From an uncultured Colwellia sp. (lineage in GTDB: Bacteria > Pseudomonadota > Gammaproteobacteria > Enterobacterales > Alteromonadaceae): DNA of 64,000 nt. Under the pieces are notes generated by a model. That model did no database searches. It saw only the letters and a program-made list of their open reading frames with translations, and was not told where the DNA came from. Location of the stretch: positions 62,001 to 126,000 of the forward strand of contig CAJXYE010000001.1 of NCBI GenBank assembly GCA_913063325.1, in the 5' to 3' direction. Shown one piece after another: positions 45,683 through 55,168 of the stretch. Made by a program: the position numbers and the translations under genes. Every line of letters starts with the position of its first letter. The first letter of the stretch is position 1.

Positions 45683-46990
45683 ATGAAAATTGCCGTATTC
45701 GTTGATAAATTCCCCGTACGCTCGCAAACTTTTGTCATTAATCAAGTGCTTGGTTTATTGCAATTAGGTGCTGATGTCACTGTGTTAGCCTTAGCCAGTG
45801 AAACTCAGCACAGTAAAGCTGAGCTTGATGCCATACATCCTAATTTAAGCCAAAGAACTGTTTTTTTATTGTCTGAGATATCTTCCCCCTACGCTAAGTT
45901 GGTATCACGAGTCTTGAGCCTTGTGTCTGGTTTGTTAAGGGTAAAAACCAGGAAAAGAGTTACTACTGCGCTGCAAAAAAAGTTTGGTCATCAGGCTAAA
46001 AGCCTACTACTGGCGGCCATTGCCAGTAAGTTCTCAACGCCATTATCTTTTGATGTCATCTTATGTCATTTTGGTCAAAATGGTGTTGTTGCCAATAAGT
46101 TACGTGAAATCGGTGTACTTGAAGGTAAAGTTACCACCATATTTCACGGTTTTGATATTTCAGCTAAATCGGCTTTAGCAAAACATCAACTTGATTATAA
46201 AGCATTGTTTGCACAAACAGAGTTGATGCTGCCGATAAGCGATAAATGGAAGAATAAACTGATAACCCTTGGCTGTAAGCAAGAGAAAATAACGGTTCAT
46301 AGGATGGGTATTGATTTAGGGCTTTTTGAGTTTGCTTATCAACCGAAACTGAAACCGAAACCTGAAGCATCTCTCACTCAACCTCAATTGCTGGATCTTG
46401 AAGCCCAACCCTTTAACAATAAATGTTTAACCTTATTTACTGTGGCACGTTTTTCAGAAAAAAAGGGTCTTGAGTATGCTATTCGCGCGTTAACGCACTT
46501 ACCTGAAGAGGTTAATTGTCATTATTTTATTGGTGGTTTTGGCGAGTTAGAGCAAAGTTTAAAGCAACTTGTCATTGAGTTAAATTTAACGAATAAAGTA
46601 ACCTTTTTAGGCCCTTTAACGTCGATCGAAGTAAAGAATCATATGCAAACCGCTGATGTATTTATTCAGCCGAGTATAACGGCTGATAATGGTGATATGG
46701 AAGGCGTACCTGTGGCCATAATGGAAGCTATGGCTGTTGGTGTGCCAGTAATATCGACATTCCATAGTGGTATACCGGAATTGATAACCCATAATGAACA
46801 TGGCTTATTAGCCAAGGAAAGAGATACGCGAGCATTGGCTGATAATATTAGCTGCCTTTATCGAGACGATGGAAACTTGGCTACTAAGTTTCGTCAAAAC
46901 GCGCGTTTACGAATTGAAGCAATAGCCGATGTAGACAAACTAAACCAAGGTTTACTTGAGCTGCTGACCGCTTTGGTCAATAAGCGCTAG
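45683..46990 (+). CDS. Glycosyltransferase family 4 (WcaL-like)
   Basis: This 435-residue GT4 enzyme is similar in layout to WcaL/AmsK-type exopolysaccharide transferases. The start KIAVFVDKFPVRSQTFVINQ is typical of that subgroup. The C-terminal nucleotide-sugar half has FTVARFSEKKGLEYAIRA and DMEGVPVAIMEAMAVGVPVI with the family's Glu-x7-Glu motif. It is cytoplasmic and adds a sugar to a lipid-linked repeat unit. It opens the polysaccharide cluster running to 58892. A short run of proline-lysine pairs (KLKPKPE) near residue 225 is unusual. Confidence 0.87.
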   Translation: MKIAVFVDKFPVRSQTFVINQVLGLLQLGADVTVLALASETQHSKAELDAIHPNLSQRTVFLLSEISSPYAKLVSRVLSLVSGLLRVKTRKRVTTALQKKFGHQAKSLLLAAIASKFSTPLSFDVILCHFGQNGVVANKLREIGVLEGKVTTIFHGFDISAKSALAKHQLDYKALFAQTELMLPISDKWKNKLITLGCKQEKITVHRMGIDLGLFEFAYQPKLKPKPEASLTQPQLLDLEAQPFNNKCLTLFTVARFSEKKGLEYAIRALTHLPEEVNCHYFIGGFGELEQSLKQLVIELNLTNKVTFLGPLTSIEVKNHMQTADVFIQPSITADNGDMEGVPVAIMEAMAVGVPVISTFHSGIPELITHNEHGLLAKERDTRALADNISCLYRDDGNLATKFRQNARLRIEAIADVDKLNQGLLELLTALVNKR

Positions 46991-47053
46991 TCAATATTGA
47001 CAATAGAAGTATGCCTTCCAAGTAGACAGTAAATAAAGGAAAGGGATTGACCT

Positions 47054-48124
47054 TTGAAACTCGACCAGCCAAAAGTTGTAACCTTTGATGTTACTTACCG
47101 ATGTAGCCTTGCTTGCAATATGTGCCAAACAAAATGGTATCAGCAAGATGACCGTTTTAATTCAACGTTGTCAAAAGAGCAGATAATTCAAACCGCCAAA
47201 AGGCTTAATGTGGAAGAAGGGGCGACTTTCTTTCGCTTTTTGGGCGCTGAGCCACTTTTGCACCCTGATATTTTTGAAATTATTAGCGAGGTGTCGAAAA
47301 TAGGTAAAACATGGTTAACAACCAATGGCACGTTAATCACTGATAAAGTCGCTAACCAGTTGGTGACGTCAGGTTTGACTGATTTATGTGTGTCTTATCA
47401 TTCACCCAATGAGCACTATACGGGGGTGTCAGCAGAGAAAATAACAACAAGAACCATTAAAGGTGTTCAAGCAATAGAGTCAGCCAAGCAGCTTTTATCA
47501 CGATCTTTAAACGTAACTGTCACTAATGTTATAACGCCTGCTAATTATACCAACTTGCAAGCGGTGGTAAATCTATTTCATGGCTTGGATGTAAAGTTAG
47601 AGTTTTTTGCTGTGCACTCGATGCGTTCTCATTTGAATAATAGTTACTGGAATGGTCAAAAAGCTGAGTATTTAGGGCCAAATATTGATGAACCAAAAAT
47701 GTTGAACCTATGGCAAAAAATGGTGTTTCGTTATCAGTTGCAAAAAATACGGGCTAAATATAAACGTGCTGGTATTAGGCTACTTTATTTTATAACCAGC
47801 CAATTAGTTTATCTCTATGAAGAATTACAGGCCATGTTGGTCTATACACCTTGCACTAAGCCAACCCAACGAATTGGTGTTAGAGCGGATGGTAAAATAT
47901 TTGCCTGTGAATTTTTAAAAACGATTGATATGGGCAGTATAACAGATGACAATCTTTGGAATACCGCTAAGCGCGAACAGTTAGTAGTATTAACGCAAAG
48001 TGCCAAACTTGAGATATGCCGTCAGTGTAATCGACAGTCACTATACCGACCTCACGTTTGGCCGCTTCGTTTTGTTCATAAGCTCTCAGCTATATTTAGT
48101 CGCGTAGTTAGCTTTACTAAATAA
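47054..48124 (+). CDS. Radical SAM protein with SPASM-like C-terminus
   Basis: The product has 356 residues. DVTYRCSLACNMCQTKW near residue 15 holds the CxxxCxxC cluster ligands. FRFLGAEPLLHPD follows, and near the C-terminus further cysteines appear in YTPCTKP, KIFACEF and LEICRQCN, as in SPASM-type auxiliary cluster domains. The start is TTG at 47054 after AAAGGAAAGGG. Radical SAM proteins within polysaccharide clusters are known but rarely characterised; a sugar or peptide modification is possible. Its target is unknown. Confidence 0.8.
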   Translation: MKLDQPKVVTFDVTYRCSLACNMCQTKWYQQDDRFNSTLSKEQIIQTAKRLNVEEGATFFRFLGAEPLLHPDIFEIISEVSKIGKTWLTTNGTLITDKVANQLVTSGLTDLCVSYHSPNEHYTGVSAEKITTRTIKGVQAIESAKQLLSRSLNVTVTNVITPANYTNLQAVVNLFHGLDVKLEFFAVHSMRSHLNNSYWNGQKAEYLGPNIDEPKMLNLWQKMVFRYQLQKIRAKYKRAGIRLLYFITSQLVYLYEELQAMLVYTPCTKPTQRIGVRADGKIFACEFLKTIDMGSITDDNLWNTAKREQLVVLTQSAKLEICRQCNRQSLYRPHVWPLRFVHKLSAIFSRVVSFTK

Positions 48125-48225
48125 CAATTACTTCAATAGTTTTAGCAGTTTCAATCGTTGAATCTAGACTCAAATAAGTAAAAGCTTTATCCTATAGCGC
48201 ATCAATTGCTGCTAGTGTCTCTTTA

Positions 48226-48945
48226 ATGATTTCTCATCAAGATAAATGTTTGTTTGTTCATATCCCTAAAGCTGCGGGACAAAGTGTTGAAAGTGTTTTT
48301 GTTGAACGGGCAGGACTCACTTGGCAAACGCGTGAGTTGTTATTGTTACGCCCTAACAAACAGCCAAAACTTGGCCCTCCTCGGTTGGCGCACTTAACTG
48401 CGAGTGAATATGTTGATTTAGGTTATCTATCGGCAGATGAATTTTCTCAATACTTTAAGTTTAGTTTCGTGAGAAATCCGTGGGCGAGGTTAGTCTCTGA
48501 GTATAATTACCGACGAGGCTTAGGCGATAAAGGCTATCAGTGTGACTTTAAGACCTTTCTTTTTCAGTGTTTTCCAACGGCACAGTGTGATGATTACACT
48601 TGTGGACAAGATTATTTTCGCCATGTTATGCCTCAGTGGCAGTTTCTGTTTGATGAACAAGGCAAGCAGCTAGTCGACTTTATTGGTAAGTTTGAATCGT
48701 TGCAAAACGATTTTGATACTGTTTGCCAGCAATTAGCGCTTGCGCCTATAACATTGCCCCATAAGAATAAAACACTCACGACGGGAATTAAGAAAAAACT
48801 GCAGCAAAAGCTAAAGCAATGGTTAACCATTGATAACAGTAAAGCACATTATAGTCATTATTATGATGCCGAGTCGGTAGCCTTTGTTCGAGAACTTTAT
48901 CAAAAAGATATTGAGCTGTTTGGCTATAGTTTTGAAAGCAACTAA
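48226..48945 (+). CDS. Sulfotransferase family 2 protein
   Basis: The product has 239 residues. LFVHIPKAAGQSVESVF forms the PAPS 5'-phosphosulfate loop, and FSFVRNPWARLVSEYNY is the 3'-phosphate-binding segment. This is the Sulfotransfer_2 type that sulfates carbohydrates. It suggests a sulfated surface polysaccharide, a common trait of marine bacteria. It lies between the radical SAM gene and a flippase gene. Confidence 0.84.
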   Translation: MISHQDKCLFVHIPKAAGQSVESVFVERAGLTWQTRELLLLRPNKQPKLGPPRLAHLTASEYVDLGYLSADEFSQYFKFSFVRNPWARLVSEYNYRRGLGDKGYQCDFKTFLFQCFPTAQCDDYTCGQDYFRHVMPQWQFLFDEQGKQLVDFIGKFESLQNDFDTVCQQLALAPITLPHKNKTLTTGIKKKLQQKLKQWLTIDNSKAHYSHYYDAESVAFVRELYQKDIELFGYSFESN

Positions 48946-48957
48946 AAATAGAAGGTG

Positions 48958-50319
48958 ATGTTAACTATCAATAAAATAAGAAATAAAATAAGAGCTTTTG
49001 CTGGTGATAATGATAATAAAGAAGTTGTTCAGTCTTCGGCAATCATTTTTATGCTCAAAGTTTTTTTTGCTTTGATTGGTTTTGTTATTAGCATTGTTAT
49101 AACCCGTTTTTTGAGCGTAGCTGATGCCGGTTATTATTTTTTTATGTTGGCTATGGTTGCCTTATTATCGTCCGTTAGCCGATTAGGCGTGGATAATGCC
49201 ATTGTTCGCTTTACTGCTGTGGCAAATAGTCAGCAAGATTTTAAAAAGATAAAAGCAATTAATGCCTTAAGTTTAAAGGTGGCTTTAGCTGGCTCTCTTT
49301 TTACATCGGTGGTTTTATGGCTTTTCTGTAAATTTGCTTACTCGTTTGTTTTTGAGGATGATGGTTATTTATTGCCCTTGCAATGGACTGTTTATATTGT
49401 GCCATTAATTAGTTGCTCCGTGGTCTATTCTCAGAGCTTTCAAGGTTTAAAAAAGGTTAAACTTTTTGCTTTGTTCAATGCTGTGGTGCGGCCTATCAAT
49501 CTATTTATTCTTGTAATAATTATTTTGACGACAGAAAAGTTGGTCTCAAATGCTGTATACGCCTCTTACTTTGTTGCGTCTTTACTGGCACTACTTTTGG
49601 CTTCACTGTTTTGGTATAGATGCATTAATGTAGTACAGCATGATTCAAAAGTGTTGGATCAGCAAGAAACTAGCGAAGACGTTATTTTAAATGATTTTCA
49701 AACTGACTTTTTTAAAAGTTGTCATTCGCTGTGGGCAATTGCGTGCTTAGCCATATTAATGGGGCAGGGGGCGCAGGTTTTATTAGGCGTGTTTGCTAGT
49801 GTAGAAGACGTTGCTCATTTTGCGGTCGCCAATCGCGTCGCAATGTTAATGTCATTCGTTCTATTGGCGGTTAATGGTATTTTGTCTCCTAAGTTTGCCG
49901 AGATTGCTGCTGAGAATGATAACCAGCGCTTACAAAAAATTTACCGTTCATCAACCAAAGTGATGTTGGTTATTACCAGCCCACTTTTAATTATTAGTTT
50001 TATTTTTGCACCTAGCATTCTGCTTCTTTTCGGTGAGCAATATCAGCAATCGAGTACTATTTTAAGGATATTGATAGCGGCTCAATTTGTTAAAGTCGTT
50101 GTAGGCTCTGTCGGTCAGTTACTTATTATGTCAGGCGCAGAACGAAGCCAAAAACATAACCTTGCCATCAGTGTATTTTTATTGACCATTGTATCCGTGG
50201 CTTTAATTCCTTTGTATGGTGCATTAGGGGCGGCTATTGCCGCTTTTATTGCGATATCGACAAACAATCTTTTAGGGTTATTTAAAGTTTTTAAGACGTT
50301 GAAAATTTCTCTTTTTTAA
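48958..50319 (+). CDS. Polysaccharide flippase (Wzx/PST family)
   Basis: This product of about 453 residues has 12 or so membrane helices (for example MLKVFFALIGFVISIVITRF near the start). Its arrangement is that of oligosaccharide flippases, which move lipid-linked repeat units to the periplasmic face. I use the ATG at 48958 after AGAAGGTG. A second flippase-like gene is found at 56476, so the cluster may build two glycans or one of the two has another role. Confidence 0.84.
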   Translation: MLTINKIRNKIRAFAGDNDNKEVVQSSAIIFMLKVFFALIGFVISIVITRFLSVADAGYYFFMLAMVALLSSVSRLGVDNAIVRFTAVANSQQDFKKIKAINALSLKVALAGSLFTSVVLWLFCKFAYSFVFEDDGYLLPLQWTVYIVPLISCSVVYSQSFQGLKKVKLFALFNAVVRPINLFILVIIILTTEKLVSNAVYASYFVASLLALLLASLFWYRCINVVQHDSKVLDQQETSEDVILNDFQTDFFKSCHSLWAIACLAILMGQGAQVLLGVFASVEDVAHFAVANRVAMLMSFVLLAVNGILSPKFAEIAAENDNQRLQKIYRSSTKVMLVITSPLLIISFIFAPSILLLFGEQYQQSSTILRILIAAQFVKVVVGSVGQLLIMSGAERSQKHNLAISVFLLTIVSVALIPLYGALGAAIAAFIAISTNNLLGLFKVFKTLKISLF

Positions 50320-50342
50320 CCAATGCATAAGGTAAATATCGG

Positions 50343-51149
50343 GTGTTGACTAAATTTTTACAAGGCATTAATAGGCGTCTAAATAGACATAAGCTATTAA
50401 TTGCGAAATACAGCTCACCTGAGACTGTTTTTATTTACCAAATGGGAAAAGTGGGTTCAACTACGTTGGAAAAGTCTTTGCCAAATGCGGTTCATGTTCA
50501 TGCTTTTTATAGTAAAAACCATAGCTGCCCCGTAAGGTTGCAAGGTTTAGCTAAATTTGGTCTAAAGCACTTTATTTATCGGGCAGAGCAGGAGATCGTT
50601 GATTACCTGCTACGCAGAGCGTTTAAACAACGTAAACACATCAAAGTTATTACTTTAGTTCGACAGCCCATGCGCCGAAATATCTCGATGTTTTTTCATG
50701 ATCTTGATGCTTATTTGTTTGCTGCTCATACCAATTGTTTGAATAGTCGTAATGCACCTTTGCCAACACGATTGCAAAGTAACAGTATTTTGTTGGATGT
50801 TTTTGACTGTGAGTTTGATCATAATTATGCGTTAAACTGGTTTGATATTGAGTTCCTCCCTATGACAGGGGTCGATGTGTATAAGCACCCATTTGATACT
50901 GACCAAGGTTATGGTTTGATTAAAGAACGTAAGGTCGAAGTATTGTGTCTTCGTACCGATAAACTATCAGGCAATGTTGATGTTTTAAGTGATTTTCTTG
51001 GTAAAGAAGTCGAGATTATTTCTGTAAACAAGGCTGATGATAAGTGGTACGGAGAGGTATACCAAAAGTTTGTGCAAGCATACAGCCCATCATTTGCCCG
51101 GGAACTTAAAATGAAACAAAGTAAGTTTGTTAAACACTTTTTTAGTTAA
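50343..51149 (+). CDS. Putative capsular polysaccharide synthesis/sulfotransferase-like protein (NKWYS type)
   Basis: This 268-residue protein has FIYQMGKVGSTTLEKSL near residue 30, resembling a phosphosulfate-binding loop, then VITLVRQPMRRNISMFFHD for the 3'-phosphate site. The C-terminal NKADDKWYGEVYQKF resembles the NKWYS family of putative capsule synthesis proteins. I think it is a second sulfotransferase-like enzyme of the cluster. The start is GTG or the next TTG; the sequence does not decide. Confidence 0.72.
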   Translation: MLTKFLQGINRRLNRHKLLIAKYSSPETVFIYQMGKVGSTTLEKSLPNAVHVHAFYSKNHSCPVRLQGLAKFGLKHFIYRAEQEIVDYLLRRAFKQRKHIKVITLVRQPMRRNISMFFHDLDAYLFAAHTNCLNSRNAPLPTRLQSNSILLDVFDCEFDHNYALNWFDIEFLPMTGVDVYKHPFDTDQGYGLIKERKVEVLCLRTDKLSGNVDVLSDFLGKEVEIISVNKADDKWYGEVYQKFVQAYSPSFARELKMKQSKFVKHFFS

Positions 51150-51153
51150 TTAG

Positions 51154-51218
51154 TGTGGCACTTGTTGTTTGAGGTGCTGAAACAAGTTCAGCAAGACGGT
51201 AGTGGTTCATCATGACAC
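51154..51218 (+). repeat. REP-like fragment
   Basis: The second-hairpin half of the REP unit (GAGGTGCTGAAACAAGTTCA) is recognisable just after the preceding gene, without the first half. The rest of the 229-base gap to 51378 holds the 15-base tandem repeat noted separately and no gene. Confidence 0.75.
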
Positions 51219-51240
51219 TGTTGTCATCTGTATGTATCAT

Positions 51241-51281
51241 TCACTATTAAGTTTATCACTATTAAGTTTATCACTATTAAT
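51241..51281 (+). repeat. 15-bp tandem repeat
   Basis: TCACTATTAAGTTTA is present twice exactly and a third time in part. It lies about 100 bases before a glycosyltransferase gene and could affect its expression by slippage, but nothing proves that. Confidence 0.75.
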
Positions 51282-51378
51282 AGGTTTCTAGTTTTGTTGC
51301 TTTAAGTTAGAATGTCGCTCTTTATAAACTTAGCGCCTTGAATGATAGAGTAGCGCCTTACCTTGGTTTTAAATTTAC

Positions 51379-52416
51379 TTGAATATCTTATTACTAACTA
51401 ATATGGGACGATCTGAGAGCGCACCTGACTCGGGGGGATTTATCAGACGCCAAATGTCAGCTATACAAGATATTTCTGGTGATGAATTAGCGCTAACTTA
51501 TTTCGAAATGCCAGCCAAGTCAATTACCGCCAATTCTCCTTTAAAGCGCTATTTGGGCTTTTTATCTGCCTTTGTTAAGCAGCATGTTTTCTCCAAAAAG
51601 ACATACACGGTTTTACATGTACACTTTTTTTTCCCTACTATTGTTCTCGCTATTGTCTATAAGGTATTTAGAAACCCTAAAGTAAAAATAGTCACTACTT
51701 TTCATGGTAATGATATCTATTATTATAAAAAATTTACTTGGTGGTATCGTTGGTGTTTTTCATTTGTTGACCACAGTGTTTTTGTCACAAAGAAGCTTAA
51801 AGAACATTTCTTTAAACAAGAGTTACCTCACACCATTTTATGTGCTGGCATGCTACCTATTTTTTCTAACAGCAAACCTAAAGACATAGTTAAAAAGTAC
51901 GACTTCATTTTTGTTGGGTCACTCGATAAAAATAAAGGTGCACTGCGTTTAAAAGAACTATTAGCAGCAATACCTGACTCATGTGCTGTTGCCGTTGTAG
52001 GTGCAGGCACGTATGAAGCGGAATTTAAAGCCTTGGCAAAAACAAAGCACATTGATTACTTTCATTTTTGCACCGCGCAGCAGTTGGTTGATTTATACCA
52101 TCAAACAAAGTGGTTAGTTAATTTAAGTTACAATGAATCCTTTGGCCTTGTTATCACTGAAGCATTAGCCTGTGGTTTGCCTGTATTAGCGACTGAAACC
52201 GATGGTTCATCAAGTCAAGTTCTTGATGGAGTAAATGGTTTTATAGTCGCTCAGAATGAGCAGTTAATAAGCTATATAGTCACTTTGTTAGCGGACACTA
52301 CGGAAAGTGCATATAAAGAGCTATCAGAAAATGCACAGCAAGGCAGTGAAAAATTTACCTTACCCTACGTTGCTAAAGAAATTAAAGATATTTATACCGA
52401 GGTAGCAAGTAAGTGA
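51379..52416 (+). CDS. Glycosyltransferase family 4
   Basis: This 345-residue GT4 enzyme begins MNILLLTNMGRSESAPDSGG, contains VTTFHGNDIYYYK, FIFVGSLDKNKGALRLKEL and YNESFGLVITEALACGLPVL with the Glu-x7-Glu motif. It acts in the cytoplasm on a lipid-linked acceptor. The start is TTG at 51379. Its stop overlaps the start of the WecG-like gene by four bases (GTGA), so the two are coupled. Confidence 0.86.
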   Translation: MNILLLTNMGRSESAPDSGGFIRRQMSAIQDISGDELALTYFEMPAKSITANSPLKRYLGFLSAFVKQHVFSKKTYTVLHVHFFFPTIVLAIVYKVFRNPKVKIVTTFHGNDIYYYKKFTWWYRWCFSFVDHSVFVTKKLKEHFFKQELPHTILCAGMLPIFSNSKPKDIVKKYDFIFVGSLDKNKGALRLKELLAAIPDSCAVAVVGAGTYEAEFKALAKTKHIDYFHFCTAQQLVDLYHQTKWLVNLSYNESFGLVITEALACGLPVLATETDGSSSQVLDGVNGFIVAQNEQLISYIVTLLADTTESAYKELSENAQQGSEKFTLPYVAKEIKDIYTEVASK

Positions 52417-53144
52417 CCGAGCATAATTTGACCGCTGTAAAAATCGCGGATATTCCAGTAAAACCATTTAAATCAATTGACCATGTTCTTGAGGTCATTT
52501 TTGATGATAACAATGATATTATTCCAGGTGTTGCTATTGCTATAAATCCTGAAAAAATATTGCAAAGCCTTGAGTCTGAACAAGTGAAGAGCATTTTGTT
52601 AGATGCAACAATCCCTTTTGCAGACGGTATTGGTGTGGTAAAGGCCGTAGAAAAGAAATCTGGTAGTAAACTTTCTCGAATTGCGGGTGCTGATTTATGG
52701 TTAGCCGTTATAAAAAAAGCCGCTTTACATAGTAACTCGGTATTTTTATTAGGTAGTAAGCCTGAGGTTCTTTCACAATGCGCTGAAAAACTAAGAGCAG
52801 AAACTAACGTGGTTATCGCGGGATTATGTGATGGTTACTTTAATGATCAAGATAAATTAATTAATGATATTCATCATAGTGGAGCAAATATTGTTATTGT
52901 TGCGCTAGGCTCACCGAAGCAAGAATTATTTATTCAAAGATGTAAAGAAAAGCACCCTAAGGCTTTTTATATGGGCGTTGGTGGTAGTTTTGATGTCTAT
53001 GTAGGTAACGTTACTCGAGCGCCTCAATTTTGGATTAATTTAAATCTAGAATGGTTTTACCGGTTAATATCTGAGCCAAAAAGAATCTTTAGGCAACTTA
53101 GGTTATTTAAGTTTATTTATTTATATTTATTTAATAAAATTTAA
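52413..53144 (+). CDS. WecG/TagA/CpsF-family glycosyltransferase
   Basis: This 243-residue GT26 enzyme has the conserved DATIPFADGIGVVKA region near residue 63, RIAGADLWLAVIKKA, FLLGSKPEVL, VALGSPKQELFI and a closing ISEPKRIFRQLRLF. Such enzymes add N-acetylmannosaminuronic acid or a related sugar to undecaprenyl-linked GlcNAc. GTG is the start, overlapping the previous gene. It suggests that the glycan starts on a GlcNAc-type lipid carrier made elsewhere by WecA. Confidence 0.9.
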   Translation: MTEHNLTAVKIADIPVKPFKSIDHVLEVIFDDNNDIIPGVAIAINPEKILQSLESEQVKSILLDATIPFADGIGVVKAVEKKSGSKLSRIAGADLWLAVIKKAALHSNSVFLLGSKPEVLSQCAEKLRAETNVVIAGLCDGYFNDQDKLINDIHHSGANIVIVALGSPKQELFIQRCKEKHPKAFYMGVGGSFDVYVGNVTRAPQFWINLNLEWFYRLISEPKRIFRQLRLFKFIYLYLFNKI

Positions 53145-53214
53145 TTTAAGTTTTGAACCATGATTTATAAAATAACATCCACTGTGATACTCAATATTAG
53201 GTTTGAAGTTAGCT

Positions 53215-54180
53215 ATGTACACTAAACCAGTTGGTATATATATGCCAACTCATAATAGAGTTGAGTTATTAAAAAAAGCTATCGAATCAGTGCAGACTCA
53301 AAGCTATCAAAATTTTAAGCTAGTTGTTGTTAATGATGGTTCTATAGACGGTACTCAAATATTCCTTGAGTCTTTAACTGACCCCCGAATTAGTTTTATT
53401 GAACATAAAAAGCCTATGGGGGCATGTCACTCACGCAATGCTGCAATTGCGAGTCTCGATACCGAACTTGTTACAGGTTTAGACGACGATGATGTTTTTT
53501 TACCGGATCGCCTTGCTGACTTGTTAAGTGTTTATAATGAAAAATATTCTTTTGTCTGTAGTGGTTATTTTTGGGATTATGGCGCTTATAAAAAAGCGTT
53601 ATTTACTAAAGATAGAGAGATTTCTTTATCAGACGCCTTTGACTTGAACCAATGCTCAAATCAAATTTTAGTTAACAGGCAACGGGTGTTAAATATTGCG
53701 GGGTTTGATGAAAATATCCCCGCGCTGCAAGATCATGATTTATGGGTACGTTTAATTAATAAGTTTGGCTCTGCTTTTCGTCTTGGTAAACCATCCTATA
53801 TTGTTAATGACGATCGCTCTTTTGAAAGAATTTCATCGGTTAAAAATAAACTGGATGCTATTGCGCTATTCGAGCAAAAGCATGGTGGTTTGATGTCAAA
53901 AAGAAATCAAGAAAATTTTATGTTTTATAAAATAAAAATTTCAGGTAGCTCTTTCAGCTTCTTAGATTTTGTTAAATCGGTGAGGTATGGATTATTTGGC
54001 TTAAAGAGCCGATTATATTTTTCAACATATTTCAAACATTTGTCAGAAACTAGACTGATTTATTTAAGAACGGGAAGTTTTTCTAAATTTTTTCTATCTC
54101 TTCTTAACACCATATTTACGATAAAAGAGTGGCTGGTTTTGATGTTGCTATTTTCTCTATTGTTATATTTTATTGGTTAA
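53215..54180 (+). CDS. Glycosyltransferase family 2
   Basis: This product of about 321 residues has the GT2 start IYMPTHNRVELLKKAIESVQ, VVVNDGSIDGTQIF, a DDDD metal motif in GLDDDDVFLP, and QDHDLWVRL. The C-terminal region is amphipathic and hydrophobic (IKEWLVLMLLFSLLLYFIG), which suggests membrane association. I take the ATG at 53215 after GAAG; an in-frame TTG at 53203 is possible. The reading frame is AT-rich like its neighbours to the right. Confidence 0.87.
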   Translation: MYTKPVGIYMPTHNRVELLKKAIESVQTQSYQNFKLVVVNDGSIDGTQIFLESLTDPRISFIEHKKPMGACHSRNAAIASLDTELVTGLDDDDVFLPDRLADLLSVYNEKYSFVCSGYFWDYGAYKKALFTKDREISLSDAFDLNQCSNQILVNRQRVLNIAGFDENIPALQDHDLWVRLINKFGSAFRLGKPSYIVNDDRSFERISSVKNKLDAIALFEQKHGGLMSKRNQENFMFYKIKISGSSFSFLDFVKSVRYGLFGLKSRLYFSTYFKHLSETRLIYLRTGSFSKFFLSLLNTIFTIKEWLVLMLLFSLLLYFIG

Positions 54181-54267
54181 TTAATACTTTTAGTAATTAA
54201 TATTTTAGTAAATAACATTCAAAATACGTCTTGATTTTAAAAATAGAAATAAAAAGGTTCTACATAA

Positions 54268-55158
54268 ATGCATACCATTACTCCCCGATTAATTTTAACT
54301 TGGTTTTTGAAAGATATATGGAAAATATTAATAATTTCTGTCTTTTTTGCTACCGTTTCTATTTTCTTTGCGCTGAGTTTACCTAATGTTTATTCATCCA
54401 AGGCTAAAGTTTCTTCAAACCTGTCAGACTCTAAGGGAATGAGTGGTGCACTTTCAGGTTTAGGTGGTTTGGCTTCTTTAGCTGGTGTATCTATTGGAGG
54501 AGGAGGGCTTTCACCTGAAGTATTAAAAGAAATGCTGTCTTCATCTTCTTTTCTTGCTTCATTTATAAAAAAATATCATATAGAAAAAGAAATTATTGCC
54601 GTCAAAAGTTTTGACCCCACGACAAACCAGTTTGGCTATGATGAAAAAATTTACAGTACTGTGAATGGTGAATGGGTTAGAGACTTTAAATTCCCGCAAA
54701 CTTTGGAGCCAAGTGGCGCTGAACTTGTCGAGAAATTTAAGCAATCATTTAGCGTTCAATATGATAGGAAAACTAAATTGATTACTATGTCTTTTAGCTC
54801 GATGTCACCAGCATTCTCCCAACAAACATTAGAAAATTTAGTGTTTCATTTTAATGACTATATGAAAAATAAAGATGTATCAGACTCCCTTTTAAGCGTC
54901 AAATATTTAAATGAGCAATTGGCTGTCGCTAAGTTTAAGGAAGTTGAACTTGCTATTCAGCAAATAATGGAAGAACAATATAAAAAATTGGCGCTAGCTC
55001 AAACGCGTGAAGAATATGCGTTGCGTTATATTGAATCACCTATGTTAGCAGTGAAAAAAAGCGGACCTAAAAGGGCAATAATTTGTCTTGCTATTACCAT
55101 GCTAGGATCTTTTTTCAGTGTCTTTCTTTGGTGGTCTATAAGAATACTTCGTTCTTGA
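54268..55158 (+). CDS. Chain-length determinant protein (Wzz/PCP type)
   Basis: This 296-residue inner-membrane protein has a first membrane helix at residues 20-40 (ILIISVFFATVSIFFALS) and a second at 275-295 near the end, with a periplasmic domain and coiled coil between. LSGLGGLASLAGVSIGGGG after the first helix is typical of Wzz proteins in O-antigen clusters. There is no tyrosine-kinase domain, so it sets O-antigen or capsule modal length without autokinase activity. It is next to the polymerase gene. Confidence 0.82.
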   Translation: MHTITPRLILTWFLKDIWKILIISVFFATVSIFFALSLPNVYSSKAKVSSNLSDSKGMSGALSGLGGLASLAGVSIGGGGLSPEVLKEMLSSSSFLASFIKKYHIEKEIIAVKSFDPTTNQFGYDEKIYSTVNGEWVRDFKFPQTLEPSGAELVEKFKQSFSVQYDRKTKLITMSFSSMSPAFSQQTLENLVFHFNDYMKNKDVSDSLLSVKYLNEQLAVAKFKEVELAIQQIMEEQYKKLALAQTREEYALRYIESPMLAVKKSGPKRAIICLAITMLGSFFSVFLWWSIRILRS

Positions 55159-55168
55159 TTATTGCCTT